Part shown: piece by piece, positions 7,941 through 16,273 of the stretch
Numbering within the stretch: position 1 is the first letter of the stretch
Layout: each line of letters opens with the position of its first letter
NCBI GenBank assembly: GCA_033549365.1
Contig: JAWSUF010000015.1
Span: forward strand, 1-64,000
Reading direction: 5' to 3'
DNA from: Acidobacteriota bacterium
GTDB lineage: Bacteria > Acidobacteriota > Aminicenantia > Aminicenantales > Saccharicenantaceae
Length of the DNA stretch: 64,000 nt
Notes under the pieces: generated by a model
Told to the model about the DNA's origin: nothing
The model's database searches: none
Seen by the model: the letters and a program-made list of their open reading frames with translations, nothing else
Position numbers and translations under genes: made by a program

Positions 7941-9560
7941 ATGGCGAAACTGAGCCGCGAAGAAATGGACGATCTCCTCAGGGCCGAGGAGACTCAGACG
8001 AAGAAACTGGCCCAGAGATACCGGGTCCCTTATATCGATCTGGCTTCGGCCGCCCTGGATCGCACCCTCATCCAATCGTTCCCGGCGGATTTTCTCTATC
8101 GCCTGAATTTCGTTCCGATCAAGGACGGCGGCGAAACCCTGTCCATCGCCGTGGCCGACCCCTCGGACATCGCCGTGATTGACGCGGTCGAGTCCTTTCT
8201 CGGCCGCAAGGTCCAGGTCTTCGCCGCATCAAAAAGATCCATTCAGGAAGCCCTGCGCAAGGGAGAAACCGCCCAACAGGTTCTGAAAGGAGCCACGGAA
8301 GGGTTCATCACCCGGATCGTGAACGGGGCCGATGAGGAAAGCGATGACGTCATCTCGATCGAAAAGCTGGCCGACCAGGACGGCTCCATCATCAAGCTGG
8401 TTCACACCATCATCTTCACGGCGGTCCAGAAAAGAGCCAGCGACATTCACATCGAATCCAAGGACGACTTCGTCCGCATCAAATTCCGCCTGGACGGGGT
8501 CCTGGTCGAGGCCATGGATCCGATCGACAAGCAGTTCCAGTTGCCCATCATTTCGCGGATCAAGGTCATGAGCGACCTGGACATCGCCGAGCGGCGTGTG
8601 CCCCAGGACGGCCGCTTCCGCTTGAAGATCCGGGACAAAACGATCGACTTCCGTGTGTCCATCATGCCCTGCATTCACGGCGAGGATGCGGTTGTGCGTG
8701 TGCTCGACAAAGAGATGATCACCGAAGCCATTGCGGAGCTGAGATTGGACATGCTCGGTTTCACCGAGGACATCGAGAGACGGTTTCATAAATACATCAC
8801 CCAGCCCTACGGCATGATTCTCGTGACCGGACCGACCGGGAGCGGGAAAACGACCACGCTCTACGCGGCCTTAACGGAGATCAAGTCCCCCGAAGACAAA
8901 ATCGTGACCATCGAGGATCCCGTGGAGTACCAGATCGAAGGCATCACCCAGATCCCCGTCAACGAGAAAAAAGGACTGACCTTCGCCCGGGGTCTGAGAT
9001 CCATTCTCCGGCATGACCCGGACAAGATCATGGTCGGCGAAATCCGCGATCCCGAGACGGCTCAGATCGCCATCCAGTCGGCCCTGACCGGCCACCTCGT
9101 TTTCACGACGGTCCATGCCAACAACGTCTTCGATGTCATCGGCCGTTTCCTGCACATGCAGGTCGACCCCTACAGCTTCATCTCCGCGCTCAACTGCATC
9201 CTGGCCCAAAGGCTGGTTCGGATTTTATGTCCGAAATGCAAGACGCCGGTCGAATACGATGACGTCCAACTCCGGGAATCGGGCCTGGATCCCACGCTCT
9301 ACAGGGGACAGGTCTTTTATGAGCCCGTGGGATGTCCGGATTGCGCCATGACGGGATACCGCGGCCGGACGGCCATCGCAGAAATTCTCGAACTTTCGGA
9401 TCCCATCCGCGAACTGATCCTTGAACGCAAGCCGCTCTCCGAAGTCAAGAAAAGAGCCCGGGCGGAAGGCATGTCATTCCTGAGAGAGATCGGCATCGAA
9501 AAAGTCCTGGAAGGCGCAACCAGTCTCAAGGATTTGAACAAGGTGACTTTCGTCGAATGA
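7941..9560 (+). CDS. pilB: PilB/GspE assembly ATPase
   Basis: 539 residues. The N-terminal MshEN-type domain (about 25-140) is followed by the secretion ATPase core. Walker A (GPTGSGKTT) starts near residue 296; Asp and His boxes are seen in IEDPVEY and HLVFTTVHANN. A tetracysteine zinc site typical of PilB/GspE is present (CPKC near 429, CPDC near 464). It hydrolyses ATP at the cytoplasmic face to drive pilus or pseudopilus extension. It starts 10 nt after pilC and its stop overlaps the next start (ATGA). No PilT-like retraction ATPase is in the cluster. Confidence 0.95.
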   Translation: MAKLSREEMDDLLRAEETQTKKLAQRYRVPYIDLASAALDRTLIQSFPADFLYRLNFVPIKDGGETLSIAVADPSDIAVIDAVESFLGRKVQVFAASKRSIQEALRKGETAQQVLKGATEGFITRIVNGADEESDDVISIEKLADQDGSIIKLVHTIIFTAVQKRASDIHIESKDDFVRIKFRLDGVLVEAMDPIDKQFQLPIISRIKVMSDLDIAERRVPQDGRFRLKIRDKTIDFRVSIMPCIHGEDAVVRVLDKEMITEAIAELRLDMLGFTEDIERRFHKYITQPYGMILVTGPTGSGKTTTLYAALTEIKSPEDKIVTIEDPVEYQIEGITQIPVNEKKGLTFARGLRSILRHDPDKIMVGEIRDPETAQIAIQSALTGHLVFTTVHANNVFDVIGRFLHMQVDPYSFISALNCILAQRLVRILCPKCKTPVEYDDVQLRESGLDPTLYRGQVFYEPVGCPDCAMTGYRGRTAIAEILELSDPIRELILERKPLSEVKKRARAEGMSFLREIGIEKVLEGATSLKDLNKVTFVE

Positions 9561-10495
9561 AGACCGCTCCGTTGCTGAAGCGTTGGCGGGAGGCTTTCTT
9601 CAGAACGCCTCTTCCCGATGTGGCCATCCAGATCACCTCCCGATTTCTCTGCGGTGTCCGGATTCATCCCGCGGAAAGAAAAGCCGGCGCTCATTTCATC
9701 CTCCCTTTGCCGGCCGGGGTTCTCAGGCCGTCCTTCGACAAGCCGAATCTTATCCGTCCCGAGGTTCTGGAAGAGCTCATCCGGGAAGGAACGCGCCGCC
9801 TCGGACTGGAGTCGGGAAAGGCCGCCTTGCTGTTGCCCGAATCGAGCGCCCGCGTCGTCATTCTGCCCCTCCCGTCTTGGCCCCGTTCCCTGAAAGAGAG
9901 AGACCGCATCGTGCGCTGGAGAACGGCCAAACTCATGCCTCTTTTGCCGGAGGACGCGCATCTGGTTTATCAGAGATATCCCCGGTCCTCTTCCGGAAAG
10001 GTCGTCGTTCTGGCGGCGCGCCGAAGTGTCGTCGCCGAATATGAGGATCTGGCCGATCGTCTGCGATTCCGATCGAACATGGTCACCCTGCCCTCGCTGA
10101 CCCTGGTCAATCTTTTAAAAAACAACGCGGATCCGGACGTTCTTCTCATCGATGTCGAAGAGGATGCCCTGAGCCTGGCCGCGGTCATTGACCGGGACAT
10201 TTCCCTTTTCCGGCAAAAACCCTATGGAACGGAGCGACAATCCGGAGAGTCTTCAGGCCCGGATCGGGATGCCATTCTCCAGGACGTCGAGAATACCCTG
10301 CATTTCATCGAGGACAGGGAAAAGCGCAGAATTCCCGCAGCCCGGCTCCGGCTCGGCCTTCTCGATGGAGGAAACGGCATGGCGGAGGCTCTGCATAACG
10401 GACTGTCCATCCCCGTTGTGCCCGCAGAGGAATGGATCCCGGTCGTTTCCGGCCCGGCGGACATCCTGGCGGCGGTTGCGGGATTGACGTCATGA
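9557..10495 (+). CDS. PilM/GspL-like actin-fold assembly protein
   Basis: 312 residues, cytoplasmic, with no strong TM segment. Sequence identity to known PilM is not obvious by eye. The assignment rests on position (after PilB, before PilN- and PilO-like proteins) and on features of the PilM/GspL cytoplasmic fold such as the segments AALLLPESSARVVILPLP and VLLIDVEEDALSLAAVID, which resemble phosphate-binding hairpins of actin-like ATPases. PilM recruits the N terminus of PilN and links the ATPase/platform to the alignment complex. Its start overlaps the PilB stop (ATGA), and its stop overlaps the PilN-like start, so translational coupling is likely. Confidence 0.7.
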   Translation: MKTAPLLKRWREAFFRTPLPDVAIQITSRFLCGVRIHPAERKAGAHFILPLPAGVLRPSFDKPNLIRPEVLEELIREGTRRLGLESGKAALLLPESSARVVILPLPSWPRSLKERDRIVRWRTAKLMPLLPEDAHLVYQRYPRSSSGKVVVLAARRSVVAEYEDLADRLRFRSNMVTLPSLTLVNLLKNNADPDVLLIDVEEDALSLAAVIDRDISLFRQKPYGTERQSGESSGPDRDAILQDVENTLHFIEDREKRRIPAARLRLGLLDGGNGMAEALHNGLSIPVVPAEEWIPVVSGPADILAAVAGLTS

Positions 10496-11064
10496 CACCA
10501 AAACCTGAGCGCAACCTGCATTTGAACCTGTCCCGCCGGCCCGCCCGAAACACGCTGTTTTTTCGGGTGGCTCTTGCCGTGCTGGCAGGACTCTTTTTCG
10601 GGCTTTCCGCAGGGGCCGCGTTTCTTATTGTGCGGACGGGTTCGGAGATGAAAAATCTACGGGTTTCCCTGGAGAAGACGGCTCGGGCGACGGCATCGCT
10701 GCAGGCCGAGGAACGCCGGGAGGCGGCGGCCGTGCAGGCGGTGGAAAAGGAACTCGGCAAGACCGTCGAAGCCGTCAATTCCGCAATCTTCCGTAAAAGC
10801 TACCGGTTGACCGATGTTCTTGCGGCCTGGGAATCCGCTCTTCCCGATGGAAGCCATGTCGCCGCATTTTCTCCGGCCTTTTCCGGACCGTCGGCCCTGG
10901 CCATCCGGGCCAAGGTCGTTTCCCGAAACTTGGAGGATCTCCATCTTCTCGTCGAAAATCTTCGTCGACGGGATTTCCGGAACATTCGCGTCGAAAACGA
11001 AACCCAGGACGATCAAGGCCGTCTCGTGGCCGAAATCACCATGAGCCATGAAAGACTATTTTGA
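10492..11064 (+). CDS. PilN-like alignment-complex protein
   Basis: 190 residues from ATG 10492, which overlaps the preceding stop. A short cytoplasmic N terminus containing LNLSRRPARN (PilN proteins carry a comparable N-L-x-R-R-P-type motif that binds PilM) is followed by a single TM segment (about 20-45) and a periplasmic region with a coiled coil rich in Glu/Ala, then a small alpha/beta domain. PilN pairs with PilO in the periplasm. Gene order and topology support the call; the family diverges too much to rely on similarity alone. Confidence 0.78.
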   Translation: MTPKPERNLHLNLSRRPARNTLFFRVALAVLAGLFFGLSAGAAFLIVRTGSEMKNLRVSLEKTARATASLQAEERREAAAVQAVEKELGKTVEAVNSAIFRKSYRLTDVLAAWESALPDGSHVAAFSPAFSGPSALAIRAKVVSRNLEDLHLLVENLRRRDFRNIRVENETQDDQGRLVAEITMSHERLF

Positions 11065-11602
11065 GCTGTTGAGCGGTGGAGAAAAGCGCGGGCTGGGCCT
11101 GCTTTTCTTGGGCTCCACCGCAGCGTTGGTCCTGATCGCCGGAGTGATGCTCTTCCGGAATCCGGAATTGGACCGGACCCGGGACCGTCTGGCCCGGGCC
11201 GAAACCGTCCTGCAAAGTGCGGAGAGGGCGTTCGAGGAAAAACAGGCCGACCGAAAAGCCTGGGAAGCGGCCCGCCGGGACTTGGAAGATCTGCGGAAAG
11301 GCTTTTTCTACAGCGGAGAGGGGGCCATGGAGGCTCTTCGTGTCGATATCGGCCGGATTTTGGCCGGAGTCGGCGCCCAAGTCCCTCCGCTCAAATACGG
11401 CTACTCGGGAAAAGACGACGATCCTCTCAAAAAAATCACGGTCTCTTTTGCCTACAAAGGTTCGTATCAATCGGTCCGGAGGCTTCTGGCCGAAATCGAA
11501 AAATTTCCCCGCTTGCTGACCATCGAATCCGTCGCCTTTCAAAACCCCGGCCCGGGAGGAATTCTGGATCTGAGGCTGACATTGGCGGGATATCATGAAT
11601 AA
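11048..11602 (+). CDS. PilO-like alignment-complex protein
   Basis: 184 residues. A short N terminus, one TM segment (LGLLFLGSTAALVLIAGVML, about 16-35), a coiled-coil stretch (about 38-85) and a C-terminal periplasmic ferredoxin-like domain match PilO/GspM topology. It overlaps the PilN-like gene by 17 nt and the following gene by 8 nt, so this block is one polycistronic unit. The PilN/PilO dimer spans the periplasm between the PilM/ATPase side and the secretin. Confidence 0.75.
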   Translation: MKDYFELLSGGEKRGLGLLFLGSTAALVLIAGVMLFRNPELDRTRDRLARAETVLQSAERAFEEKQADRKAWEAARRDLEDLRKGFFYSGEGAMEALRVDIGRILAGVGAQVPPLKYGYSGKDDDPLKKITVSFAYKGSYQSVRRLLAEIEKFPRLLTIESVAFQNPGPGGILDLRLTLAGYHE

Positions 11603-12116
11603 ACGATGCACGACTGTCATCATGTCTCTCTTATGGCTGTGGCCGGGAATCGGAACGGCGTTTTCGGGCTCTGCTGACCTTGGAGGAGAAGAGACACGCG
11701 AACCACAGAAAGAAGAGTCCGCCCGCCCGCCTATCATCCGATCGGACCTTCTTGACGTTGCCGGCGAAAAGGGCCTTCCACAAGTTCGGGATATCTTCGT
11801 TCCCAAACCGGCGGTTTCTGTTTCCTCCGTTACGGATCGTCCCGATCTTGCGGGACTTCCACTGGTGGAGAGCCGGTTTCCCGAAATGGGAGTCGCCTCC
11901 TTTCGCCAACCCGTCCACTTGACCTACACCGGATACGTTTCATCCGGTTCGTTTTATATCGCCCTTATTGTCTATCAGGGGCAACCCATGGCCGTTGCGG
12001 AAGGGGAAGAGATCGGTCCCGGAATCCGAATCGTCCGCATTACGCCCGATAAACTGGAAATCGCCGAACCCGATTCCGAAGTCAAGGCCTTCCCCATCGA
12101 AGGAGATCTGTCATGA
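11595..12116 (+). CDS. PilP/GspC-like periplasmic protein
   Basis: 173 residues with an N-terminal signal sequence (about 1-23). A charged, proline-rich linker leads to a conserved RDIFVP motif and a C-terminal small beta domain with YTGYVSSG, IALIVYQGQPMAVAEGEEI and IRIVRITPDKLEI. This is the PilP/GspC homology-region pattern that docks onto the secretin N0 domain. It sits directly before the secretin and overlaps its start, as pilP does before pilQ in canonical operons. The N terminus lacks a convincing lipobox, unlike classical PilP. Confidence 0.72.
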   Translation: MNKRCTTVIMSLLWLWPGIGTAFSGSADLGGEETREPQKEESARPPIIRSDLLDVAGEKGLPQVRDIFVPKPAVSVSSVTDRPDLAGLPLVESRFPEMGVASFRQPVHLTYTGYVSSGSFYIALIVYQGQPMAVAEGEEIGPGIRIVRITPDKLEIAEPDSEVKAFPIEGDLS

Positions 12117-14272
12117 AGAAGACCATCCTCTTGCCCGTCATCCTTTCCATCCTTTGGGGATGTTCGGGGTTTTCCACGGCCTATAAACAGGGGGGGCGGG
12201 CTGAAATCAACAGGGATTGGGATGCCGCCATTCTCCATTACGAACAGGCTGCCCTCGAAAATCCGCGGGAACCGGTCTATCGGTTGGCCCTCATGAGGGC
12301 TCGGGCTTCCGCCTCCCTGTCCTATCTCCAAAAAGCCAGAAATCTTGCGGCGCAGGAGAAAATTGACGAGGCTCTCGAAGTCTATGCCAAAGCCCTCCAA
12401 TACGATCCCCAGAACCGTTTGGCCGCGCGGGAAGCGCTGGCCCTCACCGAGGAAAAGCCGCCGGAAAAAACGGAAAGGCCGTCTCTTCTGGAACCTCCGG
12501 TCCGGCTGCAGACCCCCGAGGAAAAGATCCGGTTGAAATTCTCCGAGGCCTCTCTCCGGTCCGTATTCCAGGCTCTCAGCCGCCACAGCGGGGTCAATGT
12601 CCTTTATGATGAGCAGTTCCGGGATGTCCCCGTGACCATCGATCTCACCGATCTGACAGTCGAGGATGCCGTCATTCAGCTTTGTCTGGCAACCCGGAAC
12701 CATTTTCGGATCATCGATCGGAAGACCGTCATCATTTATCCCGATCAGCCGATGAAGCGTCTTCAGTATGAAATGAATGTCGTCAAAACATTCTTTCTCT
12801 CCAATATCAACGCCCAGGAAGCCCAGACGGGGCTGGCCATGATGGTCCGCAGCCAGTACAAGGCGCCCATCATCACCGTCGACAAGAATCTGAATGCCCT
12901 GACCATCCGGGATACTCCAGCGGCTGTAGCTCTGGCGGAACGGCTCATCCGTTTGTGGGATAAACCTCAGGGCGAAGTGATCATCGATCTGGAAATCATG
13001 GAGGTTTCGCGGATCAAGCTCAAGAAACTCGGACTCGATCTGTCCCAGAACATTCTGGGATTGCGGTATGGAGGCCAGGAGACGGGAGGAGAGGACTCGG
13101 GCTGGTTCGACTTGAACACCATCGATCTTGCCCGGACCGGGAACTATCAAATCTCGCTTCCCAGCGCGTTTCTCCAGTTTCTCGAAACGGAAGGCGATAC
13201 CAAGATCATCGCCCAGCCCCGCCTGCGCGGCCTGGATTCCCAGGACATCAAGTACCTGGTCGGTCAGAAGATCCCCATTCCGCAGACGACCTTTACGCCC
13301 TTCGCAGCCGGTGGGGTCAGCCAGCAACCGATCACAAGCTATACCTATCAGGATGTGGGCATCGACGTGAAGATCAAACCCCGCATCCACCTCGAAAAGG
13401 ACATCTCCCTGGAGATCGAAATCAAGATCACCTCGATCGGCGATACGGGATTTGCCGGCATCCCCATCATCACCACCCGCGAGGTCAAGAATATCATCCG
13501 TCTGAAGGACGGTGAAACCAACCTTCTGGCCGGGCTCCTCCGCGATGAAGAGAGGCGGTCGCTTAAGGGGATTGCGCTCCTCAAGGATGTGCCTCTTCTT
13601 GGGACGCTTTTTTCCAATACGGACAGGCAGATCGAGCAAACCGACGTCATTCTGACAATCACGCCCTATATCATCCGGGCCATTCCCATGACCGAGGAGG
13701 ATGAACGTCCGGTCTGGGTGGACACCGAGGGCCTCAGCCGGTCCGCTGCATCAACACCCTTTTTGCCCATGGATGAGATGGCGGCCGCTGTCCGCATGCC
13801 TGTCGCTCCGGTTTCCGGCCGGCCGGGCGGAGAGGACCCTGAGAACGAGGAGACCGGTTCCCATGTCCTGTTCTTAAATCCTCCGAATTTCGAATTGCCG
13901 CAGGGTCGCGAATTCCGGATCAGTCTCGACATGAGAACGAACAGGGATATTGCAACGATGTCCCTCAACCTCTCCTTCAATCCCCAGATCATTCGATTGA
14001 AGGATATTCAGGAAGGCGGTCTCATCCGGCAGATCGGCCCGTCCGTACCTTTTTTAAAGAATATCGACAACACCGGAGGCGGGGCCACGATCGGAATTTC
14101 GAGCCCGACTCCGGGCAAGGGGTTCAAAGGGGTCGGGCTTCTGGCTGTTCTTGTTTTTGAATCCGTCGGGCCCGGCGAATCCCATGTGACCATTTCGGGC
14201 ATCACGGCCAACACTCCGGCCGGGGCGGCGGTGGTTTTTTCGAAAAACGAATCGCGCGTTTCCGTTCGCTGA
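12113..14272 (+). CDS. secretin lipoprotein with N-terminal TPR and C-terminal cohesin-like domain (PilQ/GspD family)
   Basis: 719 residues. The signal ends in ILWGC, so Cys17 is probably lipidated and the protein outer-membrane anchored. Residues about 30-115 carry TPR-like helices (AAILHYEQAALENPREP and EALEVYAKALQYDPQN). Next come the STN/N0-type and N1 domains (about 140-290), then the secretin core (about 300-525) with VPLLGTLF and a closing ITPYII segment. After a Pro/Gly/Glu-rich linker, residues about 585-719 read as a cohesin-type beta sandwich (FRISLDMRTNRDIATMSLNL and the later GVGLLAVLVFES). The secretin ring is the outer-membrane exit of the machine. The C-terminal addition is unusual for classical PilQ or GspD. 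Confidence 0.88.
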   Translation: MKKTILLPVILSILWGCSGFSTAYKQGGRAEINRDWDAAILHYEQAALENPREPVYRLALMRARASASLSYLQKARNLAAQEKIDEALEVYAKALQYDPQNRLAAREALALTEEKPPEKTERPSLLEPPVRLQTPEEKIRLKFSEASLRSVFQALSRHSGVNVLYDEQFRDVPVTIDLTDLTVEDAVIQLCLATRNHFRIIDRKTVIIYPDQPMKRLQYEMNVVKTFFLSNINAQEAQTGLAMMVRSQYKAPIITVDKNLNALTIRDTPAAVALAERLIRLWDKPQGEVIIDLEIMEVSRIKLKKLGLDLSQNILGLRYGGQETGGEDSGWFDLNTIDLARTGNYQISLPSAFLQFLETEGDTKIIAQPRLRGLDSQDIKYLVGQKIPIPQTTFTPFAAGGVSQQPITSYTYQDVGIDVKIKPRIHLEKDISLEIEIKITSIGDTGFAGIPIITTREVKNIIRLKDGETNLLAGLLRDEERRSLKGIALLKDVPLLGTLFSNTDRQIEQTDVILTITPYIIRAIPMTEEDERPVWVDTEGLSRSAASTPFLPMDEMAAAVRMPVAPVSGRPGGEDPENEETGSHVLFLNPPNFELPQGREFRISLDMRTNRDIATMSLNLSFNPQIIRLKDIQEGGLIRQIGPSVPFLKNIDNTGGGATIGISSPTPGKGFKGVGLLAVLVFESVGPGESHVTISGITANTPAGAAVVFSKNESRVSVR

Positions 14273-14273
14273 C

Positions 14274-14786
14274 ATGACGGTCATCCTGACGGGCCCGCGC
14301 CGGTCCGGGAAAACGACGCTCCTGCGGGATGTTGCGACATCCTGGAAGAGGCGCGGCATGTCGTTTGGAGGCATTCTGAGCCTGGCTGTCGGGTCCCCCG
14401 AAGATGTATCGGGGTATGATATATACAACCTGGAAACCGGAGAGGTCTTTCCATTTCTCCGCCGCGAAGGTCATCAGGAATGGGAAAAAACCGGTCGCTT
14501 TGCGGTTCTTCCGGGCGCTGTTGCGGCCGCCTCCGAGATTATGCTCCGCGTTTCACCGGATAACCCCGTGATCATTGATGAGGCCGGACCTCTCGAACTT
14601 CAGGGGCGCGGATGGTGGCCGGCCGCGGCCCGGTTGCTCTCCACGCCGTCCCGGCCGATTCTGCTTGTCGTCCGGGACGGCTTCCTGGAACGATTCTGCA
14701 CTTTTGCCGGTCTGGAACGTCCCGATGTTGTTTCCGTCGATGATCCGTGTGCCGCCGTTAAAATCGAAGGAGGCCTTTTCGGGTGA
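14274..14786 (+). CDS. THEP1-like P-loop nucleoside triphosphatase
   Basis: 170 residues. It begins directly with a Walker A motif (GPRRSGKTT, about residues 7-15) and has a Walker B-like VIIDEAGPLELQG, the signature of the NTPase_1/THEP1 family (a nucleoside triphosphatase fold). It starts 1 nt after the secretin stop and overlaps the MoaD-like gene (GTGA), so it is the penultimate gene of the operon. The native substrate of the family is poorly defined. I see no link to pilus assembly in the sequence itself. Confidence 0.72.
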   Translation: MTVILTGPRRSGKTTLLRDVATSWKRRGMSFGGILSLAVGSPEDVSGYDIYNLETGEVFPFLRREGHQEWEKTGRFAVLPGAVAAASEIMLRVSPDNPVIIDEAGPLELQGRGWWPAAARLLSTPSRPILLVVRDGFLERFCTFAGLERPDVVSVDDPCAAVKIEGGLFG

Positions 14787-15061
14787 TCGCCGTCAAGGTC
14801 CGTTTCTTTGCCTATTTCCGCGAACTTTTCGGTGCCTCGGAACTCACGACGGAACTTCCCGATGGGGCCGCGGTCGGCGATCTTCTCGAAAATCTTTGCG
14901 ATTCACCCGTGAGAAAGCGCGAGTTCTATTCGGAGCGGTTGCTGCGCAGTCACATTGTCGTCATGATCAACGGCCGGCCCATCGATCCGCGCCGGGGTTT
15001 GGAAGAGCTGCTTCATGACGGAGACGTGGTTGCCGTGTTCCCTTTTTTGGGAGGAGGCTGA
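14783..15061 (+). CDS. MoaD/ThiS-family beta-grasp sulfur carrier
   Basis: 92 residues with the MoaD-like beta-grasp pattern: KVRFFAYFRELFG at the start, a Leu-rich helix, IVVMINGRPID in the middle, and GDVVAVFPFLGGG at the end. The terminal Gly-Gly is the residue pair adenylated and thiocarboxylated in MoaD and ThiS. Likely the small subunit of molybdopterin synthase or a relative used in tungsten/molybdenum cofactor, tRNA or thiamine sulfur transfer. No MoaE or MoaA neighbour is present, so the pathway is open. It overlaps the NTPase stop by GTGA. Confidence 0.8.
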   Translation: MIAVKVRFFAYFRELFGASELTTELPDGAAVGDLLENLCDSPVRKREFYSERLLRSHIVVMINGRPIDPRRGLEELLHDGDVVAVFPFLGGG

Positions 15062-15078
15062 GGATCGGCCGGCATTTT

Positions 15079-15107
15079 TTGACTCCGGATTTTAAATGTG
15101 ATAAAAT
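15079..15107 (+). promoter_or_regulatory. sigma-70-type promoter for the OmpA-like gene
   Basis: TTGACT (15079-15084), exact 17-bp spacer, TAAAAT (15102-15107). The gene starts at 15147 with a GGAGGG ribosome binding site, leaving a leader of about 33 nt. Confidence 0.75.
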
Positions 15108-15146
15108 AGCACTGGTTGGATTGAATACAACTCAGATGGAGGGAAC

Positions 15147-15629
15147 ATGAAAAGAGTCCTGGTGTTTGTGGTTGCCCTTTTGGTTTTTGCCGGTGTGTCC
15201 CATGCCGAGCTTCCCTTTACCGTGGAAGGCGCGGCCAACCTGACCATTGGGGAGGGAGAAACCCTGTTCGGAATCAGCGGCGGAGCCCTTTTCGATATCA
15301 CGGAAAAGATCCGTCTCCGGGCCACGGTGTTGAATCTCAACTTGACGGAAGGAACAGCTCTCTATCTGGGGACCGGAATGAATCTGGATGTCCTCTTCAG
15401 CTTCGCGGCCTCCAAATTCGCCCCTTATGCCGTGGGCGGGTTCCATCTGAACACGATGGAAAACTTCACCTCCCTCAAGCTGAACGTCGGTGGAGGTGCG
15501 GAGTTCGTCTCCGGGAAAAACCTGACGCCCTTTGTCGAAGCCGTTCTGGGCATCGCTTCGATCAGTTTCGGTGGAATCTCCGATTCTTCGACGTCGGTCG
15601 CGATCCGCGGCGGCGTCCGCTTCCGTTGA
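15147..15629 (+). CDS. small outer-membrane beta-barrel protein (OmpA/OmpX-like)
   Basis: 160 residues with a signal peptide (cleavage likely after VSHA) and then alternating hydrophobic strands with glycine- and aromatic-rich turns: EGAANLTIGEGETLFGISGG, FAPYAVGGFHLNTME, and a final strand ending in GGVRFR. The size fits an eight-stranded barrel. It has its own promoter and a strong intrinsic terminator, so it is a monocistronic gene. Ligand and function are unknown. Confidence 0.72.
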   Translation: MKRVLVFVVALLVFAGVSHAELPFTVEGAANLTIGEGETLFGISGGALFDITEKIRLRATVLNLNLTEGTALYLGTGMNLDVLFSFAASKFAPYAVGGFHLNTMENFTSLKLNVGGGAEFVSGKNLTPFVEAVLGIASISFGGISDSSTSVAIRGGVRFR

Positions 15630-15653
15630 TTCCTGAAGAAAATGCCGATATCC

Positions 15654-15685
15654 GGGGAGGCTTGAAAAAGCCTCCCCTTTTTTTT
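15654..15685 (+). terminator. intrinsic terminator of the OmpA-like gene
   Basis: A perfect 10-bp stem (15654-15663 with 15668-15677, GGGGAGGCTT) with a GAAA tetraloop is followed by eight T (15678-15685). It lies 24 nt after the stop codon. Confidence 0.95.
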
Positions 15686-15778
15686 ATGTCTGCGGCTTCA
15701 AGCCCTGGAGCCCGGGTCGGATCGGGCGGACGAATCAGCAGACGGCCGGGTCCGCCGTTTTGAAATTCGGGGGATAGC

Positions 15779-16261
15779 GTGGACGTCATTTTTCTGATTG
15801 CGGCCCTTCTGGTGATGGCGGCCGGCCTGGCCGGAACCATTCTTCCTTTCCTTCCCGGAATCCCGCTGATCTACACGGGCTATGTCATCTATGGTTTGGG
15901 AACCGGGTGGCGGGATTACGGGGGAAAAACCATGCTCGTCTGGGGCGCCGTCGTTCTGGTCAGCATCGCCCTGGACTATTACGCGGGGATTCTCGGCGCG
16001 AAAAAGTACGGCGCCTCGGCGGCGGGCATCTGGGGGAGTATTCTGGGGGGAGTCCTGGGCCTGGTTTTTCTCGGCTTTATCGGCCTTCTGGCAGGAACGT
16101 TCCTCGGCGCCGCCTCGGGGGAATTGTTGTCAGGCAAGAGCTCCCGCAGCGCGTGGCGCGCCGGGTGGGGAACCTTTGTCGGATTTCTGGCCGGAACGCT
16201 ATTTAAAATCGTTCTCGGCGTCGTGATGATCGGCGCTTTTTTCTGGCGGATAGTGTTTTAA
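15779..16261 (+). CDS. DUF456-family integral membrane protein
   Basis: 160 residues, almost entirely hydrophobic, with four to five TM helices and glycine-zipper stretches (GSILGGVLGLVFLGFIGLLAG). The opening pattern with ILPFLPGIPLIYTGYVIYG is characteristic of DUF456, a small membrane family of unknown function often placed near envelope genes. The start is GTG 15779 with a GGGGGAT purine stretch upstream. It stands alone between a terminator and a convergent gene. Confidence 0.78.
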   Translation: MDVIFLIAALLVMAAGLAGTILPFLPGIPLIYTGYVIYGLGTGWRDYGGKTMLVWGAVVLVSIALDYYAGILGAKKYGASAAGIWGSILGGVLGLVFLGFIGLLAGTFLGAASGELLSGKSSRSAWRAGWGTFVGFLAGTLFKIVLGVVMIGAFFWRIVF

Positions 16262-16273
16262 CGATGACTCGGG

